Below, one piece after another: positions 31,168 through 33,488 of a DNA stretch of 33,488 nucleotides (within the stretch, counting starts at the first letter, position 1; every line of letters starts with the position of its first letter). This DNA comes from Acidobacteriota bacterium. GTDB lineage: Bacteria > Acidobacteriota > Terriglobia > Acidiferrales > UBA7541. A model generated the notes under the pieces. That model ran no database searches and was not told the DNA's origin. It was given only the letters and a program-made list of their open reading frames with translations. Position numbers and translations under genes: made by a program. The DNA is taken from contig JAFDVY010000030.1 of the NCBI GenBank assembly GCA_018268785.1, positions 1 through 33,488 on the forward strand. The letters are read 5' to 3'.

Positions 31168-33488
31168 ATGGGGAAGAAGCTTCGCCGTGCCGGCGTGATT
31201 CTGGCTGGATTGGCTCTGGTGTGGGCGTGTTTGGTTAGCGCGAAGTTGCGAGGAGAGAATCGCGAGAGAGGTGTCGCGCCAGCAGCGCTGACCGGCAAGG
31301 CGGCGGATAGCGAGGCAGCGGCGAAGTTAAACAGCGTGGGCGTCGCGTACATGGGACAGCAGAGATTTGCGGAAGCGCAAAAGCAATTCGAAGCAGCGCT
31401 CGCTGCCGATGCAAATTACGCGCTGGCGAAATTGAATTTGGGAGTGGCGTTGCACGCGCAGCAGAAATCGGAAGCGGCGCGCGCAGCTTTGTTGGATGCG
31501 ACGGAGAAGCGCCCGAACGATGCCTACGGCTGGTACAACCTGGGGTTGGTGCTGAAGGACACTGGCGAATCGGAAAAGGCGATTGAAGCGTTTGAACAAG
31601 TCGCGAAGATCGCCCCGAACGAGCCGGACGCTTATTACTTCATCGGCTATTTGAACGCGCAGTTGCAGAAGTTTGATACGGCGATTCTGGCGTATCAGAG
31701 AGCGATTGATTTGTACGAGCTGCATGCATCGGCGCAATTTGGGATTGCGCGAGCGTATCAACGCAAGGGCGATGCAGATGCGGCGAAATCTCATTTGCAG
31801 AGATTCCAGAAAATTACCGCGAGCAAAGTGGGGACCCCGTTTGGCGCGGGCTACGGAGATCAGGGCAAATATTCGACAGCGGAATATGCGACGAATGGGC
31901 TGTTGACTGCGCCCGCCGCGATTCCTGTGAAATATTCCGCGCAGGCGCTGGCGGCGAGCGGCGCAAATGCGCTTGGGCCGGGAGCGGGGGCTTGCGTTTT
32001 GGATTTCGACGGTGATGGCAAGCCAGATCTGTTTCTGGTGAGTGCGGCGGATGGCGGGACGAGCCGCCTGCTGAAGAATTTGGGCGACGGAAGTTTTGCG
32101 GACGTGACGGAAACGTCCGGATTGAAGATTTCTGGAAGCGGACTGGGTTGTGCCGCGGGAGATTTTGACAACGACGGGAAAACGGACTTAGCCGTTTGCT
32201 TTGCGGACGGTGTGAGGCTATTTCACAACGAAGGAGGAGGGAAGTTTACGGATGTCACGCAGACTGCGGGGATCAAGCGCGAAAAAGGATGCGTGGGATT
32301 GACGTTCGTGGATTATGACCATGACGGCGATCTGGATTTGTATCTGACGAACGATCCCGGAAGCAGCGGCGGAAATAAGCTTTGGCGGAACAACAACAAC
32401 GGGACGTTTACGGATGTTTCGGGCGAAACGAGGCTGGGAGCCGAAGCGACGGGCGCGGGGCTGGTGACAAGCGACTTCAACAACGACCGCGCGATTGATT
32501 TTGTTTTGGCTGGCGGAAGTGCGGGGGAGCTGGTGCTGCTGAATCCGCGCGAAGGCGCGTTTCATCCCCTGATGGACATTGATTTTACGAAGATGGGATT
32601 GCCGGCGGGAGTTGGCGTGGTGTCTTTCGACTTCGACAAAGACGGCTATATGGATTTGGCGTTCACCCATGCCGGCGCGCCGGGGATCAGCCTGTGGCGC
32701 AACGTGGATGGAAAGCATCTGGAGCGCGTGGCGCTGCCGGATTTTGGCTGGAAGAAGGCCTGGGGAATTGCGGCGATCGATTACGACAACGATGGCTGGC
32801 TGGATTTAGTCGCGGTGGGAGAAGGAGCGAACGGCGGCGAAGTGCGGCTGCTGCGGAATTTGGGCGCGGGGAAATTTGTAGATGTGACGAAGGAAGTCGG
32901 ATTGGATGCAGTGAAGTTGACCGAACCGCGTTCCATTGTGTCAGCGGATTTTCGTGGCAATGGCGAGACGGATCTGGTGATTACGCAGGCGGGCGGAGCT
33001 CCAGTCTTGTTGAAAAGCGCCGGAGCGGCGGCGAACAACTGGATGGAACTGGATTTCAAAGCGCTGAACGACAACAAGAGCGCGATTGGGACGAAAGTGG
33101 AGGTGTTTGCAGGCCCGCTGGTGCAGAAGTGGGAAGTGGCTGGTGCGTCGGGGTATTTGGGTCAGAGCGCGCCGATGTTGCACGTCGGATTGGGGAATCA
33201 GAAAGAAGCGGATGTGGTGCGGCTGCTTTGGCCAACAGGCGTGCCGCAGGACGAAGTGAAATTGGCTGGGAAGAAAACGCACACCGTGGCTGAGCTGGAC
33301 CGGCGCGGAAGTTCTTGTCCGATTCTTTTTACCTGGAATGGAAAAGAGTATGAATTTATCGCGGACATGATCGGGCCGGGAGTCGTGGGCCACTGGATCG
33401 CGCCGGGCGAGCGAGATGTTCCGGACCCGACGGAATATTTGAAAGTTCCCGGTAAGAGTTTGCAGGAGCGAGACGGGAAGTTGAGTTT
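31168..33488 (+). CDS. TPR-VCBS-ASPIC/UnbV secreted protein (partial)
   Basis: The frame is open for 773 codons from ATG at 31168 to the right edge. An N-terminal signal or anchor (VILAGLALVWACLVSA, about 10-25) comes first. TPR repeats cover about 50-225. Seven Ca2+-binding VCBS/FG-GAP blades follow from Asp279: DFDGDGKPD, DFDNDGKTD, DYDHDGDLD, DFNNDRAID, DFDKDGYMD, DYDNDGWLD and the degenerate DFRGNGETD. Residues about 623-700 match ASPIC/UnbV (SAIGTKVEVFAG, GASGYLGQS, LHVGLG, RLLWPTG). A further part begins with SCPILFTWNGKEYEF. It is probably an extracytoplasmic propeller that binds proteins or sugars. The ribosome site is weak. Part of the protein lies outside the window. Confidence 0.88.
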   Translation, partial: MGKKLRRAGVILAGLALVWACLVSAKLRGENRERGVAPAALTGKAADSEAAAKLNSVGVAYMGQQRFAEAQKQFEAALAADANYALAKLNLGVALHAQQKSEAARAALLDATEKRPNDAYGWYNLGLVLKDTGESEKAIEAFEQVAKIAPNEPDAYYFIGYLNAQLQKFDTAILAYQRAIDLYELHASAQFGIARAYQRKGDADAAKSHLQRFQKITASKVGTPFGAGYGDQGKYSTAEYATNGLLTAPAAIPVKYSAQALAASGANALGPGAGACVLDFDGDGKPDLFLVSAADGGTSRLLKNLGDGSFADVTETSGLKISGSGLGCAAGDFDNDGKTDLAVCFADGVRLFHNEGGGKFTDVTQTAGIKREKGCVGLTFVDYDHDGDLDLYLTNDPGSSGGNKLWRNNNNGTFTDVSGETRLGAEATGAGLVTSDFNNDRAIDFVLAGGSAGELVLLNPREGAFHPLMDIDFTKMGLPAGVGVVSFDFDKDGYMDLAFTHAGAPGISLWRNVDGKHLERVALPDFGWKKAWGIAAIDYDNDGWLDLVAVGEGANGGEVRLLRNLGAGKFVDVTKEVGLDAVKLTEPRSIVSADFRGNGETDLVITQAGGAPVLLKSAGAAANNWMELDFKALNDNKSAIGTKVEVFAGPLVQKWEVAGASGYLGQSAPMLHVGLGNQKEADVVRLLWPTGVPQDEVKLAGKKTHTVAELDRRGSSCPILFTWNGKEYEFIADMIGPGVVGHWIAPGERDVPDPTEYLKVPGKSLQERDGKLS

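Noticed and set aside
1..33488. CRISPR arrays, tRNA and rRNA genes, prophage or IS ends
   Set aside because: No evenly spaced repeats, no cloverleaf sequences, no rRNA-like stretches and no transposase other than the RAYT were seen.

Overview
The window reads like a chromosome fragment of a soil-type Acidobacteriota (inference). The signs are a large Oar-like TonB-dependent receptor with a carboxypeptidase-regulatory N-domain, a TPR/VCBS/ASPIC-UnbV secreted protein, an ABC-2 permease fused to an M1 aminopeptidase, a DUF4136-like lipoprotein, a zinc-ribbon Ser/Thr kinase with a polytopic tail, and Tat-exported sugar enzymes. No rRNA, tRNA or CRISPR array was seen.

Layout. 1-1206 (-): 5' part of an IPT/TIG plus beta-propeller-like lipoprotein that runs off the left edge. 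1359-5365 (-): O-methyltransferase, mtnB, mtnD, mtnC and an SDR, a tightly spaced methionine-salvage operon. 5562-6236 (-): DUF4136-like lipoprotein ending at a strong hairpin terminator. 6417-10886 (+): ABC ATPase followed by the permease/M1 fusion. 10887-11231 (-): PilZ-like protein. 11428-14109 (+): membrane Ser/Thr kinase. 14205-15170 (+): ispH. 15296-16273 (+): ureohydrolase-fold protein with altered metal ligands. 16318-18294 (-): MBL hydrolase, VOC protein and RibD/DHFR-like reductase. 18533-19411 (+): secreted protein of unknown function with a terminator.

19554-20227 holds a REP-associated tyrosine transposase (RAYT) flanked by REP hairpins. 20235-20855 (-) is a secreted DUF4097-like protein. 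21015-24165 (-) is a three-gene sugar operon: TIM-barrel isomerase/epimerase, DUF1080 hydrolase and Gfo/Idh/MocA oxidoreductase. Upstream of it, on the same strand, is the TonB-dependent receptor (24437-28009), with a good sigma-70 promoter and a leader of about 200 nt that can fold. Together these suggest uptake and 3-keto-type processing of a glycoside. 28320-29603 (+) is an exported TPR protein, 29620-31014 (-) an amidase, and 31168-33488 (+) a TPR-VCBS-ASPIC/UnbV protein cut by the right edge.

Two large-scale signals are not explained by the genes. First, plus-strand GC skew changes sign near 16.3 kb independently of gene direction: C-rich to the left, G-rich to the right. Second, two families of small hairpin repeats with fixed loops and tails and compensatory arm changes sit at gene 3' ends. 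In two places their tail supplies the stop codon, including that of the RAYT itself.
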